This document shows, piece after piece, positions 41,844 to 50,051 of a stretch of 64,000 nucleotides of DNA (position 1 is its first letter; every line of letters starts with the position of its first letter). Source of the DNA: Salibacterium lacus (GTDB lineage: Bacteria; Bacillota; Bacilli; Bacillales; Marinococcaceae). Made by a program: the position numbers and the translations under genes. The stretch lies in the NCBI RefSeq assembly GCF_042684865.1, contig NZ_JBHUML010000002.1, forward strand, positions 1,550,001 to 1,614,000, given 5' to 3'. The notes under the pieces were generated by a model. That model worked only from the letters and a program-made list of their open reading frames with translations, was not told the origin of the DNA and ran no database searches.

Positions 41844-43271
41844 TTACAGACCAATGGAGATATATTTTGTTTCAAGAAACGGCTTGATGCCTTCATGGCC
41901 GCCTTCACGTCCGACACCGCTTTGTTTCCAGCCGCCGAATGGGGCCTGGGCGGCAGACGGGCGTCCATCGTTCCACCCGACAATGCCGAATTCAAGGCGT
42001 TCTGCTACTTTCACACCGCGGCTCATGCTCTCGGTGAAAAAGTAGGAGGCAAGCCCAAACGGTGAATGGTTCGAATGACGTACTGCTTCTTCGTCGCTCG
42101 ATACTTTCTGGATTGGAGCGACAGGACCGAATGTCTCCTCTTCCATAATAATCATGTCGCTTGTGACATTCTTGAGGACCGTCGGCTCATAAAACCAGCC
42201 GCCGTTTTCTTCCCAGCCACGTCCGCCGGTAACAATTTCCGCTCCTTTATCGACTGCGTCTTTCACGTGGCGGTCCACTTTCTCCCAGCCTTCTTTATTA
42301 ATCATCGGGCCGATTGATGTACCTTCGGCAAAACCGTCACCGACCTGAAGTTTCTCTACTTCTTCTTTCAGGCGGTCGACGAACGTATCGTATACCGCTT
42401 CTTCTACGTAAACACGGTTGCCGCAGACGCATGTCTGCCCGGCGTTCCGAAACTTCGATGCGACCGTGCCGTCGACGGCTTTTTCCATGTCCGCGTCGTC
42501 GAGGACGATAACCGGTGCGTGGCCGCCCAGTTCAAGCGACAATTTCTTGATATCGGAAGCGCCCTGTTCCATCAGCTTCTTTCCAACTCCGGTGGAACCG
42601 GTGAATGTCATCTTCCGCACAGCCTGGCTGCCCATCAATTCACCGCCGATGGCTGCTGCATCTTCTCCTGTAATCAGGTTGAATACACCATCAGGCAGTC
42701 CCGCTTCTTCGCAGATTTCAGCGAACCGCACGGCCGAAAGCGGCGTGTCTTCAGCCGGTTTCAGGACAACCGGGCAGCCTGCTGCAAGAGCCGGTGCGAC
42801 TTTTCTTGTTACCATCGCCTGCGGGAAGTTCCATGGGGTGATTGCAGCGGTGACACCAACGGGCTGGTGCAGCACCATCATCCGCTTGTCCGGTGAACCG
42901 GTCGGAATCGTATCGCCGTAGATCCGTCTTCCTTCTTCAGCGAACCATTCGAGAAAAGAAGCCGCGTAAGCCACCTCGCCTTTTGCCTCTTGAAGCGGTT
43001 TGCCCATTTCCAGCGTGATCAATTCTCCGAGTTCATCCTGTCTTTCCATCATTAAGCGGTGTATTTCTTTTAAGTAGGAAGCTCTGTCGCCCGCACTCCG
43101 GTGAGCCCAGGACGGAAAAGCATCTTCTGCGGCTTTGATGGCTTCTTTCGTTTCTTCGGCTCCGCCATCAGCTGCCTGTCCGATTTCTTCATTGTTTGCC
43201 GGATTTTTGACCGCGAAGGTGCCGTTGGCTGCTTTTTGCCATGTACCGTTTATAAAAAGGCGTGTCTCCAT
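41844..43271 (-). CDS. gabD: NAD(P)-dependent aldehyde dehydrogenase, probably succinate-semialdehyde dehydrogenase
   Basis: Oxidises an aldehyde to the acid; succinate semialdehyde is the likely substrate by closeness to GabD. The 475-residue product has PWNFPQAM, KPAEDTPLSA, the glycine-rich FTGSTGVGKKL, the general-base Glu in LELGGHAPVIV near residue 250 and the catalytic Cys in NAGQTCVCGNRVYV near residue 284; the extra cysteine two residues on is typical of GabD. The ATG at 43271 follows AAAGGAGAG. It stands alone, with a strong terminator and a divergent lipoprotein gene. Confidence 0.88.
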   Translation of the reverse strand: METRLFINGTWQKAANGTFAVKNPANNEEIGQAADGGAEETKEAIKAAEDAFPSWAHRSAGDRASYLKEIHRLMMERQDELGELITLEMGKPLQEAKGEVAYAASFLEWFAEEGRRIYGDTIPTGSPDKRMMVLHQPVGVTAAITPWNFPQAMVTRKVAPALAAGCPVVLKPAEDTPLSAVRFAEICEEAGLPDGVFNLITGEDAAAIGGELMGSQAVRKMTFTGSTGVGKKLMEQGASDIKKLSLELGGHAPVIVLDDADMEKAVDGTVASKFRNAGQTCVCGNRVYVEEAVYDTFVDRLKEEVEKLQVGDGFAEGTSIGPMINKEGWEKVDRHVKDAVDKGAEIVTGGRGWEENGGWFYEPTVLKNVTSDMIIMEEETFGPVAPIQKVSSDEEAVRHSNHSPFGLASYFFTESMSRGVKVAERLEFGIVGWNDGRPSAAQAPFGGWKQSGVGREGGHEGIKPFLETKYISIGL

Positions 43272-43470
43272 GAAAATCTCTCCTTTAATCATGTCTCTTT
43301 GTACTACATACCCGGCTTCGGATATTCCTATGCAGTTTCCGCCAAATTTTTCTACATGGAAATAGTATCGTCCTTCTGTTTCGGCTCTCTTTTTCTTCTG
43401 TAAAGTCTATCCAACTTCCTCTTTGTATGATATATTTTAGTGACAGGCTTACGCAGGAGGAGGAAAAATC

Positions 43471-44589
43471 ATGCAGCGGATTCTTACAGGCATGTATGGT
43501 CTCCTGATCGTTCTGCTTCTCGCATCCTGCATGTCAGAAGCGGATACAGATGAAAACGGGGACAGCGCCGCCCCCTCTGAAGAAGAACCGGATGACACCG
43601 AAGATACCGAACCGGCAAAAGAACCGGAGAAGGTCATGCCGGCGGGGGACGTTCTGCAGCAGTCTATGGACAAGATGAATGATATAGAAAGCTACACTAT
43701 TTCAACAAATATGAACCAGCACCTGGAACTCGATGGGGAGCAGACACTCCAAAACCGGTACCGCTCCAGTACGCTCGTCAATCTTGATCCGGTACGGTAT
43801 CACGAATCATCCACCATCGAAAAAATCCAGACGACCGCGGAGGAAACAAATAACAGCTTCGTCGAACTGGAGCGTTATTTTACAGACCGGGGTTTTTATA
43901 TGTTTGACTCCTCGGAAAGCCGCTGGGTGCAATTCCCGGAACAGTTCAACGAGGACTTCAAGTCTTTTGACAAATCGTATGAGAACCCGGGCCGCATTCT
44001 TGAAATGATTGAAGCCTACAGCAGTAACATCCATATAATAGAAGGAAACCGTCATTATCAGCTTACGTTCAGCGGCGGGGAAGACCAAACCCAGGAAATC
44101 GCCCTTGAAATGATCGGCATGGTTAACACCGGCTTCTCTTCTTCGATGGAGGACATGATGTACATGGCGGAGATGGAAGCCTTGACGTTCCAGCTTCAGA
44201 TTGACAAAGAAACATTCTACCCGAAAAAACTGAAAATGAACCTCGACATGAACATGAATAATGCAGAAGGTGAGCCGAATGGCTCGGATCACCTTGTTGT
44301 CGCGCGTTATTCTGATTTCAATGAAACAGAACGTGTCGAGATTCCAACGGACGTCCTGAACGTTGCCGAGGGCATGGAATTGGATGAATTCACTGGATTT
44401 GAGCAGATGGAAGAATTCGACTCCGTGGATGGGATGGAAATGGAACAAATTTACGAAGACGACACCACGGAATCCCAGGATGACCCTGCGCTTGACTTCG
44501 ACCTGAGTGAACACCTGAACGACGGCAGCGGCAGTGGAGAAAATGAAGATACGAACGAACAGCCATCATCCGGGGATTCCTCCGGGTAG
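43471..44589 (+). CDS. Acidic lipoprotein with LolA/LppX-like fold (DUF6612-type)
   Basis: Surface-anchored protein of 372 residues. A type II signal ends in LLLASCMSE (Cys20). An acidic Glu/Asp/Pro/Thr linker (about 22-55) leads to a domain beginning DVLQQSMDKMNDIESYTIST, characteristic of the Bacillus lipoproteins of the DUF6612 group, proposed to have a lipid-binding half-barrel. A strongly acidic tail (about 305-372) rich in Glu, Asp, Gly and Ser ends the protein; such tails suit a high-salt or high-pH exterior. Function is unknown. Own ribosome site (GGAGGAGG) and terminator; one of two plus-strand genes. Confidence 0.85.
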   Translation: MQRILTGMYGLLIVLLLASCMSEADTDENGDSAAPSEEEPDDTEDTEPAKEPEKVMPAGDVLQQSMDKMNDIESYTISTNMNQHLELDGEQTLQNRYRSSTLVNLDPVRYHESSTIEKIQTTAEETNNSFVELERYFTDRGFYMFDSSESRWVQFPEQFNEDFKSFDKSYENPGRILEMIEAYSSNIHIIEGNRHYQLTFSGGEDQTQEIALEMIGMVNTGFSSSMEDMMYMAEMEALTFQLQIDKETFYPKKLKMNLDMNMNNAEGEPNGSDHLVVARYSDFNETERVEIPTDVLNVAEGMELDEFTGFEQMEEFDSVDGMEMEQIYEDDTTESQDDPALDFDLSEHLNDGSGSGENEDTNEQPSSGDSSG

Positions 44590-44623
44590 GAAGCTGTCCT
44601 TTTAAAAGGACGGCTTCTTTTTT
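44590..44623 (+). terminator. Intrinsic terminator of the lipoprotein gene
   Basis: GAAGC-GTCCTTTT/AAAAGGAC-GCTTC hairpin directly after the stop codon, followed by T6. Confidence 0.9.
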
Positions 44624-44656
44624 ATGGGACGTGGCGCGGTTGGATACAGGGAGCGG

Positions 44657-45060
44657 TGTTTCTCGATCGATTCTCGTAGTTTCTTGATTGATTCGATGAT
44701 TTCTCGATCGATTCCCGGCACGTGCGGGGATTTCTTGATCGATTCTCTGGATTTCTCGATTGATTCTCCACATTTCCCGATTAATTCTCCGAATCTACCA
44801 ATTGATTCCTGTAAAAGTGGTCCACGATGATCCTCCAGCAGCGCTGAAAAGCGGGGCGTTGTGTTTCTCGATCGATTCTCCCGATTTCTTGATCGATTCG
44901 ATGATTTCTCGATCGTTTCCAGGATCGTGCGGGGATTTCTTGATCGATTCTCTGGATTTCTCGATTAATTCTTCGCTTTTATCCATCGATTCTCTGCTTT
45001 TCTTTATGGATTCCGGTAAAAGTGGTCCACGATGATCCTCCAGCGTTGAAAGCCGGGGAG
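44657..45060. repeat. 205-bp tandem duplication built of 21-bp heptad-coding repeats
   Basis: Two homologous units (about 44657-44857 and 44862-45060) are offset by exactly 205 bases at both ends. Within each, a 21-base motif with consensus TTTCTYGATYGATTCTC plus four variable bases recurs five to seven times. Because 21 is a multiple of three, both strands stay open: the plus strand encodes degenerate FSIDSxx heptads and the minus strand ESIKKSR/ESIEKSR heptads. No frame here has a ribosome site, so I treat it as a repeat rather than a gene. The second unit overlaps the 3' end of the minus-strand gene at 45004-45375. Confidence 0.85.
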
Positions 45061-45375
45061 GAAATCCACGGTCAGCGCTGACAGTTTCCATGTCGCAGAG
45101 TCCATATCAGGAATAGCGCGGGCTTTTCCCAGTTTTTCGTGGAAGGCGTCCATCTCTGCGCCCCGGTCTGCTTTCTGCCCAAACAGATGCATCAGCGTGA
45201 CGTTACCTTCCGCGAGCGGCGTGAATCCGTCCAGCATCTGCTGCAGCAGACGATCTCCATTTTCGTCCAACCCTTCCCGGTAAAAATACGCGACCGACGC
45301 AATACCTTCCTCAACCGTTTCCAGATAGCCGAGATACTGCTTGAGAAAATCCTGTTCCGCCTGCTCGAGCGGCAT
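45004..45375 (-). CDS. Helical protein of unknown function next to fliST
   Basis: I do not recognise a family. The product is about 123 residues, soluble, helical and mildly acidic, with no signal or membrane segment (for example EQDFLKQYLGYLETVEEGIA). The likely start is the ATG at 45375 (MPLEQAEQDF) or a GTG three codons earlier, near AGAAGGG. It follows fliT on the same strand but is separated from it by a terminator-like hairpin, so it may depend on read-through or its own promoter. Its last 15 codons (ending HFYRNP) also occur in a degenerate second copy within the repeat array at 44813-44850. Function may relate to motility only by neighbourhood. Confidence 0.7.
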   Translation of the reverse strand: MPLEQAEQDFLKQYLGYLETVEEGIASVAYFYREGLDENGDRLLQQMLDGFTPLAEGNVTLMHLFGQKADRGAEMDAFHEKLGKARAIPDMDSATWKLSALTVDFLPGFQRWRIIVDHFYRNP

Positions 45376-45424
45376 ATGCTTCACCAACCCTTCTGTTGTT
45401 TTGAGAATAACACAACGATAGCAC

Positions 45425-45450
45425 AAAAAAACAGCCGCACGAGGCGGCTG
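45425..45450 (-). terminator. Intrinsic terminator of fliS-fliT
   Basis: CAGCCGC/GCGGCTG stem with a 5-base loop 7 bases after the fliT stop and T7 on the minus strand. Confidence 0.88.
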
Positions 45451-45456
45451 CCCACT

Positions 45457-45819
45457 TCAATTTTTCTTGTCAAAAAACACACCGTCCACCGTCGTCCCGG
45501 AGTACGGACGCGCATAATGCCGGTTAGACTTCTTTTTCTTGTGCAGCTGCTGCATGACAAGCCGCAGTTCTCCGCGGGACGCCTCCATCCAGCGCTGAAT
45601 TTCCTCATTCATCTTGAACATCTCCGCGCCGAGCTCTCGTTCTTTCTCAGAAAACGACGTCTGCTCTCTCATCTTCTCCAGCAGTTCCGCCCGCTGCGCC
45701 AGATACTGTTCCAGTTTCTCCACGTACGTGCCGCGTTCCTCGATATGCTTCGGCATCGGTTCTGCCATATGATCGTACAGGGCTTTCGTGACATCATAAA
45801 GCTCTTTCACGACAGCCAT
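45457..45819 (-). CDS. fliT: FliT-like flagellar chaperone
   Basis: Small helical protein of 120 residues placed directly after fliS (one base between stop and ATG), as in B. subtilis fliST. It has long charged helices (KELYDVTKALYDHM, then YVEKLEQYLAQRAELLEKM) and a basic C-terminus (LHKKKKSNRHYARPYS). FliT proteins chaperone the filament-cap protein FliD. Sequence alone is weakly diagnostic; the call rests on context and size. I took the ATG at 45819 because the earlier in-frame region overlaps fliS. Confidence 0.82.
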   Translation of the reverse strand: MAVVKELYDVTKALYDHMAEPMPKHIEERGTYVEKLEQYLAQRAELLEKMREQTSFSEKERELGAEMFKMNEEIQRWMEASRGELRLVMQQLHKKKKSNRHYARPYSGTTVDGVFFDKKN

Positions 45820-45820
45820 A

Positions 45821-46372
45821 TCAAGCCTGGCCTCCGCCGCCGAAGCGCTCCTGCCGGTCTTTCTTAATAACTTCTTTCCACGTATCACGGAAATCAACGA
45901 CAAGATCCCGCGCTTCCTGCAGCACATCACGATCGTTCTGGACGTTCGCGTCAATCAGCCGGCGGTGGATAAAGTCATAGAGACTGTACATGTTCGCGCC
46001 AACTTCCGTATCAGTCCGAAGCGTCACCATCAGCTCGCGGATAATATCCTGCGCCCGTTTAATGAAATTATTTTTATCTTCGATCTGCTTGTCCTGCATC
46101 GCCTGATCCGCTTTATCAATAAACTTCACGCATCCGTTGTACAACAGCAGCGTCAAATCCCCGCTCGACGCGGTTTCGAGCGCATTCTGCTGATATGGAT
46201 TGGCCGCTGGTTTCTGCTGCGCGCCCGGCTTCACACTGCCGATTGCCGTTCCCCCGGAGGACGCCGATCCCGGCGTGAACGTCTGATTTGTATTTTTCCC
46301 TGTCGATTTTCTATAGTCTTCAGCCTGTTTCATCGTCTGTTGGTAGGCCGTCTGTGCGTTTTGAAAGGACAT
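45821..46372 (-). CDS. fliS: Flagellin chaperone FliS with N-terminal extension
   Basis: Cytoplasmic chaperone that prevents premature flagellin assembly and aids its export. The canonical FliS starts at residue 58 here: NPYQQNALETASSGDLTLLLYNGCVKFI, with later RAQDIIRELMVTL and the MYSLYDFIHRRLIDAN motif. Residues 1-57 form an extra segment, helical at first (QTAYQQTMKQAEDY) then Gly/Ser/Pro/Gln-rich, so the protein is 183 rather than about 130 residues. The upstream ATG has GGGGGAA before it, and there is no internal ATG near residue 58, so the extension is probably translated. Driven by a perfect sigma-D promoter. Confidence 0.92.
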   Translation of the reverse strand: MSFQNAQTAYQQTMKQAEDYRKSTGKNTNQTFTPGSASSGGTAIGSVKPGAQQKPAANPYQQNALETASSGDLTLLLYNGCVKFIDKADQAMQDKQIEDKNNFIKRAQDIIRELMVTLRTDTEVGANMYSLYDFIHRRLIDANVQNDRDVLQEARDLVVDFRDTWKEVIKKDRQERFGGGGQA

Positions 46373-46417
46373 GATCCCGTTCCCCCATTTTCTTAATGAA
46401 AAAATGTTCTAAAGCTT

Positions 46418-46444
46418 ATATCGGCGGGAATCCGTAATGCTTTA
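46418..46444 (-). promoter_or_regulatory. Sigma-D promoter of fliS-fliT
   Basis: Minus strand TAAA (46441-46444), 15 bases, GCCGATAT (46418-46425): an exact match to the flagellar sigma-D consensus, about 45 bases before fliS. It also marks the end of the upstream exopolysaccharide operon. Confidence 0.93.
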
Positions 46445-46490
46445 GGAGAAATTTTCGCAAAAGACGGGCCGCCAGACAGAAGCATACAAT

Positions 46491-47585
46491 TTATTGCTCT
46501 TCCCACTGCTGCCGGGCAAGCATGGGAAGCAGGTTGTCAAAAATATGAGTGTTATCGTCATGGATGGAATATCCGCCGTAATACGGGCTCGTCCGGCGCG
46601 TCACCTGGAATGCTTCCATCCGTTCATACAGCGTCTCCGCCAGCTCCGTCTCGCCGATTTCGATCGCATACATGACAAGCAGCGCGTAAATGGCAGGAGA
46701 TTCGTAAGAAACGACCGGTTCTGCTGTGTCCAGGTCATACATCCCGTGCATGAGCCCGCGCTCTTCCAGTTCCGTCTCCACAAACGCCAGAAACGGCTCC
46801 GATACAGTGCCTGCTTCAGCCTGATGCAGCGCCGCAAGTGCCTGGTCGAGGATATTCACCTCTTCATCATACTCATATTCCCCGCGCTCCACGTTGTACG
46901 CTTTTGGATAAAACGGACCGGACAGCGGTGCATCCATTAACAACGCACCGGTCGCTGCCACCGGTCCGGCCGACAGCATGTCCGCTTCAGCAAGATCCTG
47001 AAGCAGCGCGGCATCAATATAGGACAGCGTGATGGTATCTTCTGCATACTTATCCCGGCGCTCGTAAAAATCGGTCAGCACCCCGTCATATATGTTATGG
47101 TTCTCCACAAACGTCAGTATCTCCCGGGCGGTTTCTTCATAATAGTCATTATCCCAGCGTTCGGCCGCCTTCATCAAAACCCCGGCAATCCGAATATCAT
47201 CAATCAGAGCATTCGACGTCACATCCGCTGTTCCGTCCTCCTCCAGTTTCCAGTACACAAACCCGTCTTCTGCGAGAAACAGACGGCGGAACTGGGAATA
47301 AGCACGGTCGAACCGTTCGTCGTCATCTTTTTCATACACATACTCCATCCATAAGCCAAGCGTTTCCGCCAACGCTTCGCGTCCCCTCACCTCATCTTCG
47401 TCTTCCTCTCCGCCTTCCTGGATATAAGTCGCAAGCGTCCCGTTCTCATTCGTCAGCCACCGCGTGAGAAAACGTTCCGCTGCTTCTTCCGAGAGGCTGC
47501 GTGTGTTGTCATAGAGCCGGTACAAGCCGGCCGCTGCCGCCAGTACCAGCACCAATACAAGGAAGAATACCGTCACCTGCTTCAC
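46491..47585 (-). CDS. GH8-like secreted or membrane-anchored glycoside hydrolase
   Basis: 364 residues. An N-terminal hydrophobic segment (about 4-22) makes it secreted or membrane-tethered. The rest resembles the (alpha/alpha)6-barrel of glycoside hydrolase family 8 (BcsZ-like), with YWKLEEDGTADVTSNALIDDIRIA near residues 110-135 corresponding to the ATDADLDIA region of GH8, where Asp is catalytic. Such enzymes trim the polymer in synthase-type polysaccharide systems. GTG start with AGGAGG. Last gene of an operon with a 2-epimerase, a processive glycosyltransferase and a DUF2334 protein. Confidence 0.72.
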   Translation of the reverse strand: MKQVTVFFLVLVLVLAAAAGLYRLYDNTRSLSEEAAERFLTRWLTNENGTLATYIQEGGEEDEDEVRGREALAETLGLWMEYVYEKDDDERFDRAYSQFRRLFLAEDGFVYWKLEEDGTADVTSNALIDDIRIAGVLMKAAERWDNDYYEETAREILTFVENHNIYDGVLTDFYERRDKYAEDTITLSYIDAALLQDLAEADMLSAGPVAATGALLMDAPLSGPFYPKAYNVERGEYEYDEEVNILDQALAALHQAEAGTVSEPFLAFVETELEERGLMHGMYDLDTAEPVVSYESPAIYALLVMYAIEIGETELAETLYERMEAFQVTRRTSPYYGGYSIHDDNTHIFDNLLPMLARQQWEEQ

Positions 47586-47602
47586 CCCGCTGCCTCCTGT
47601 TT

Positions 47603-48736
47603 CTACCTGGATACAACCTTCTGTCCTCCGCTTGCCGCGGCTTGACCCTGCAGCACATCAATGATTCGGCGCGCGGCGTCTCCTTCGCCAAACGGATTGC
47701 GCACTTCGGCCATGCGCCGGTATGCCGTTTCATCCTCAAGCAGCGTACTGCATGCTTTAACAATCCGCTCTTCCGACGTGCCGACAAGTTTCAGCGTCCC
47801 GGCTTCCACTCCCTCCGGCCGTTCCGTTGTTTCCCGGGCGACAAGAACAGGCTTGCCAAGCGCCGGAGCTTCCTCCTGAATCCCGCCGGAATCGGTCAAA
47901 ACGAGAAAGGAATGCTTCATCACGTGCACAAATTCCGCGTAGGCGAGCGGTTCCACCAGATGAATCCGGTTCCGTCCAGTCAACACCTGCATGACGCTGC
48001 GGCGAATGGCCGGATTTTTATGCACAGGGAAGACGACCTGCACGTCGTCATACTGATCCACGATCCGCTCCAGCGCCCGGTAGATGTGCTGCATATCCTC
48101 CATGTTTTCACGCCGGTGCGTCGTGACGAGAATCGTCCGCCGCCCGTTTGCAAAAATCTCCTCCAGCTCCGTACGGCACCGGACCGGACGCTCGGAAATT
48201 TCAAGCAGGGCATCAATAACTGTATTGCCGGTGACCGCGATCGAAGCCGGATTGACATTCTCGTTTATCAAATTCTCCCTGTTTGCCTCCGTTGCCGCGA
48301 AATGATACGCCGCCATCCGGCCGACAAGCTGCCGGTTCAGTTCTTCCGGAAACGGGGAGTAAAGGGTGTTCGTGCGCAGTCCGGCTTCCACGTGACCGAC
48401 GGGAATCTGCTTTAGAAAGGCAGCGTACGCGCCGACAAAAGTGGTGGTTGTGTCCCCGTGCACGAGCACAACATCTGGTTTTTCCTGCTCCAGCACAGGC
48501 TGCAGCCCTTCAAACAGACGCATCGTCAGTTCCTCCAGCCCCTGTCCCGCCTTCATCAAATCAAGGTCGTACTGCGGTTTGAGACCGAATAGTCCAAGCA
48601 CCTGATCGAGCATCCCGCGGTGCTGGGCGGTATTGACGAATACACTTTCCATACCCGGAGTGTCCTGCAGGGCTTTTATAACCGGTGCCATTTTAATGCC
48701 TTCCGGTCTTGTGCCGATAATCGTCATCACTTTCAT
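47603..48736 (-). CDS. mnaA: UDP-N-acetylglucosamine 2-epimerase (non-hydrolysing)
   Basis: Interconverts UDP-GlcNAc and UDP-ManNAc, precursor of teichoic-acid linkage units and ManNAc-containing polymers. The 377-residue product has the N-terminal IIGTRPEGIKMAPVI, VLVHGDTTTTFVGA, the HVEAGLRTN motif, TTHRRENM near residue 200 and LTDSGGIQEEAPALGKPVLV near 285, all family hallmarks; it is the GT-B-fold non-hydrolysing type, distinct from the NeuC/LegG at 61 kb. In this operon it may feed the adjacent glycosyltransferase. Confidence 0.94.
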   Translation of the reverse strand: MKVMTIIGTRPEGIKMAPVIKALQDTPGMESVFVNTAQHRGMLDQVLGLFGLKPQYDLDLMKAGQGLEELTMRLFEGLQPVLEQEKPDVVLVHGDTTTTFVGAYAAFLKQIPVGHVEAGLRTNTLYSPFPEELNRQLVGRMAAYHFAATEANRENLINENVNPASIAVTGNTVIDALLEISERPVRCRTELEEIFANGRRTILVTTHRRENMEDMQHIYRALERIVDQYDDVQVVFPVHKNPAIRRSVMQVLTGRNRIHLVEPLAYAEFVHVMKHSFLVLTDSGGIQEEAPALGKPVLVARETTERPEGVEAGTLKLVGTSEERIVKACSTLLEDETAYRRMAEVRNPFGEGDAARRIIDVLQGQAAASGGQKVVSR

Positions 48737-48755
48737 AAAAAGGAACCTCCTTCGA

Positions 48756-50051
48756 TTAAGATGTTTTCGCCCGTTTTTCTTTTTTTACCTTTTCGCGTCC
48801 GCTCGTCTGAAAACGCTGCGTCTTGTACCAGGTCACTTCCTGTTTCGTAAACATCCGTTTCGCTTCAAGAAAAGTGGCGTGAACAACGAGAGCGAGCCAC
48901 AGCTGCGAGTAGGTAAAGTACATGAGCACCGCGGTACCGGCGTTTTTCAACGTCAACTGCCCCCGTTCAAGACTCAGCGCCAGCAGCACTTCTACAAGAA
49001 AGAGCAGAAAACCGGTAACAAGCAGGACGTAGGACACCATGCCGATCGTTAAATCAAGATCAACAAACAGGTTCGTAACAAAAATCGTATGCGACAGCAG
49101 AATACCTGTGAAAAATAGCAGATACGTGAACAAAAAGTAGAACAGATCAAGGGTGATTTTCCTGTGTTTCAGCCGGTGCAGGCCGAGCAGGTATTTGCCG
49201 ATCACGTATTCATTGCCCCTCGCCCAGCGCATCCGCTGCTTCCACCATACTTTCAGGGTTTCCGGCTCCTGCTCCCACGTCACCGCCGCTGGAAAAAAGC
49301 GGATGTGCCAGCCGAGGTTGTAGACGCGGAAACTGAGTTCTGTATCTTCCGAGAGCGCCTTTTCATCCCAGCCCCCGAGTTCATCGAGAATCTCCCGGCG
49401 GATCGCAAAGTTCGTTCCCGGGATCGTCGCCAGGCGGAACCAGAACCAGCGCCCGGCCTGGGCGAGCCACTGAAAGGTCAGGGTTTCCATATTAATAAGA
49501 CGGGTGAGCAGATTCCGGCCGCCGTTTTGTACCCGGAACTTTCCGACAACCGCGCCGGCGTCCGGATCCTTGTTCAGACCAAGGGCGAGATACCACACCG
49601 CGTCCGGCTCCGGCATGTTATCCGCGTCATACACGGCAATCACATCTCCGCGGGCGCGCTTCAGGCCCTGGTTCAGTGCTCCAGACTTCCCTTTTCCGCC
49701 CTCGGGCGGACGTGTATGCACCGCGTGGATAAACGAATAGCGCGCCGCAAAGCCTTCGACAATCTCTCCCGTTGCGTCACTTGAGTTATCATTCACCACA
49801 ATCACTTCCAGTCTGTCTTTCGGATACTGCAGCGCCGCCATCGCCTTCAGTGTGTCGGCGATAACCATGTCCTCATTATGCGCCGGAATGAGGATGCTGA
49901 AGGAGGGGAGTTCCCCGGGATCCTTTTCCCATGCTGCTTTCAGCTCCCGGTGGCGCCGGTGGTGAAGGTAACCGCCCTGCATAAGAAACATGTGGTAAAA
50001 CAACATGAACCATATAATGAAGAGAGACATATACAGGAGAAAATCAGCCAT
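48756..50051 (-). CDS. Processive family-2 membrane glycosyltransferase
   Basis: Polysaccharide synthase of 431 residues. One N-terminal TM (about 5-25), a cytoplasmic GT-A domain with SILIPAHNEDMV, VVNDNSSDAT, DxD in AVYDADNMPEPD, TIPGTNFAIRR, ALSEDTELS and the processive QRMRWARG motif (Q-x-x-R-W), then three to four TMs in the C-terminal 150 residues. This is the PgaC/IcaA/hyaluronan-synthase class. Given the linked UDP-GlcNAc 2-epimerase, the donor is probably UDP-GlcNAc or UDP-ManNAc. It overlaps the DUF2334 gene by 8 bases and has AAGGAGGAGG upstream. Confidence 0.9.
   Translation of the reverse strand: MADFLLYMSLFIIWFMLFYHMFLMQGGYLHHRRHRELKAAWEKDPGELPSFSILIPAHNEDMVIADTLKAMAALQYPKDRLEVIVVNDNSSDATGEIVEGFAARYSFIHAVHTRPPEGGKGKSGALNQGLKRARGDVIAVYDADNMPEPDAVWYLALGLNKDPDAGAVVGKFRVQNGGRNLLTRLINMETLTFQWLAQAGRWFWFRLATIPGTNFAIRREILDELGGWDEKALSEDTELSFRVYNLGWHIRFFPAAVTWEQEPETLKVWWKQRMRWARGNEYVIGKYLLGLHRLKHRKITLDLFYFLFTYLLFFTGILLSHTIFVTNLFVDLDLTIGMVSYVLLVTGFLLFLVEVLLALSLERGQLTLKNAGTAVLMYFTYSQLWLALVVHATFLEAKRMFTKQEVTWYKTQRFQTSGREKVKKEKRAKTS

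Noticed and set aside
44657..45060. CRISPR array at the 21-bp repeats
   Set aside because: Repeats are adjacent and degenerate with four-base variable ends, unlike CRISPR repeats with unique 30-40 base spacers; no cas genes are near.
44624..45091. Short frames on both strands in the heptad-repeat region as real proteins
   Set aside because: All are generated by the 21-base periodicity, have no ribosome sites and overlap one another; treated as a repeat.
47603..48736. The 2-epimerase as part of the nonulosonic pathway
   Set aside because: It is the non-hydrolysing type in a different operon; the pathway has its own hydrolysing LegG/NeuC at 60935-62098.
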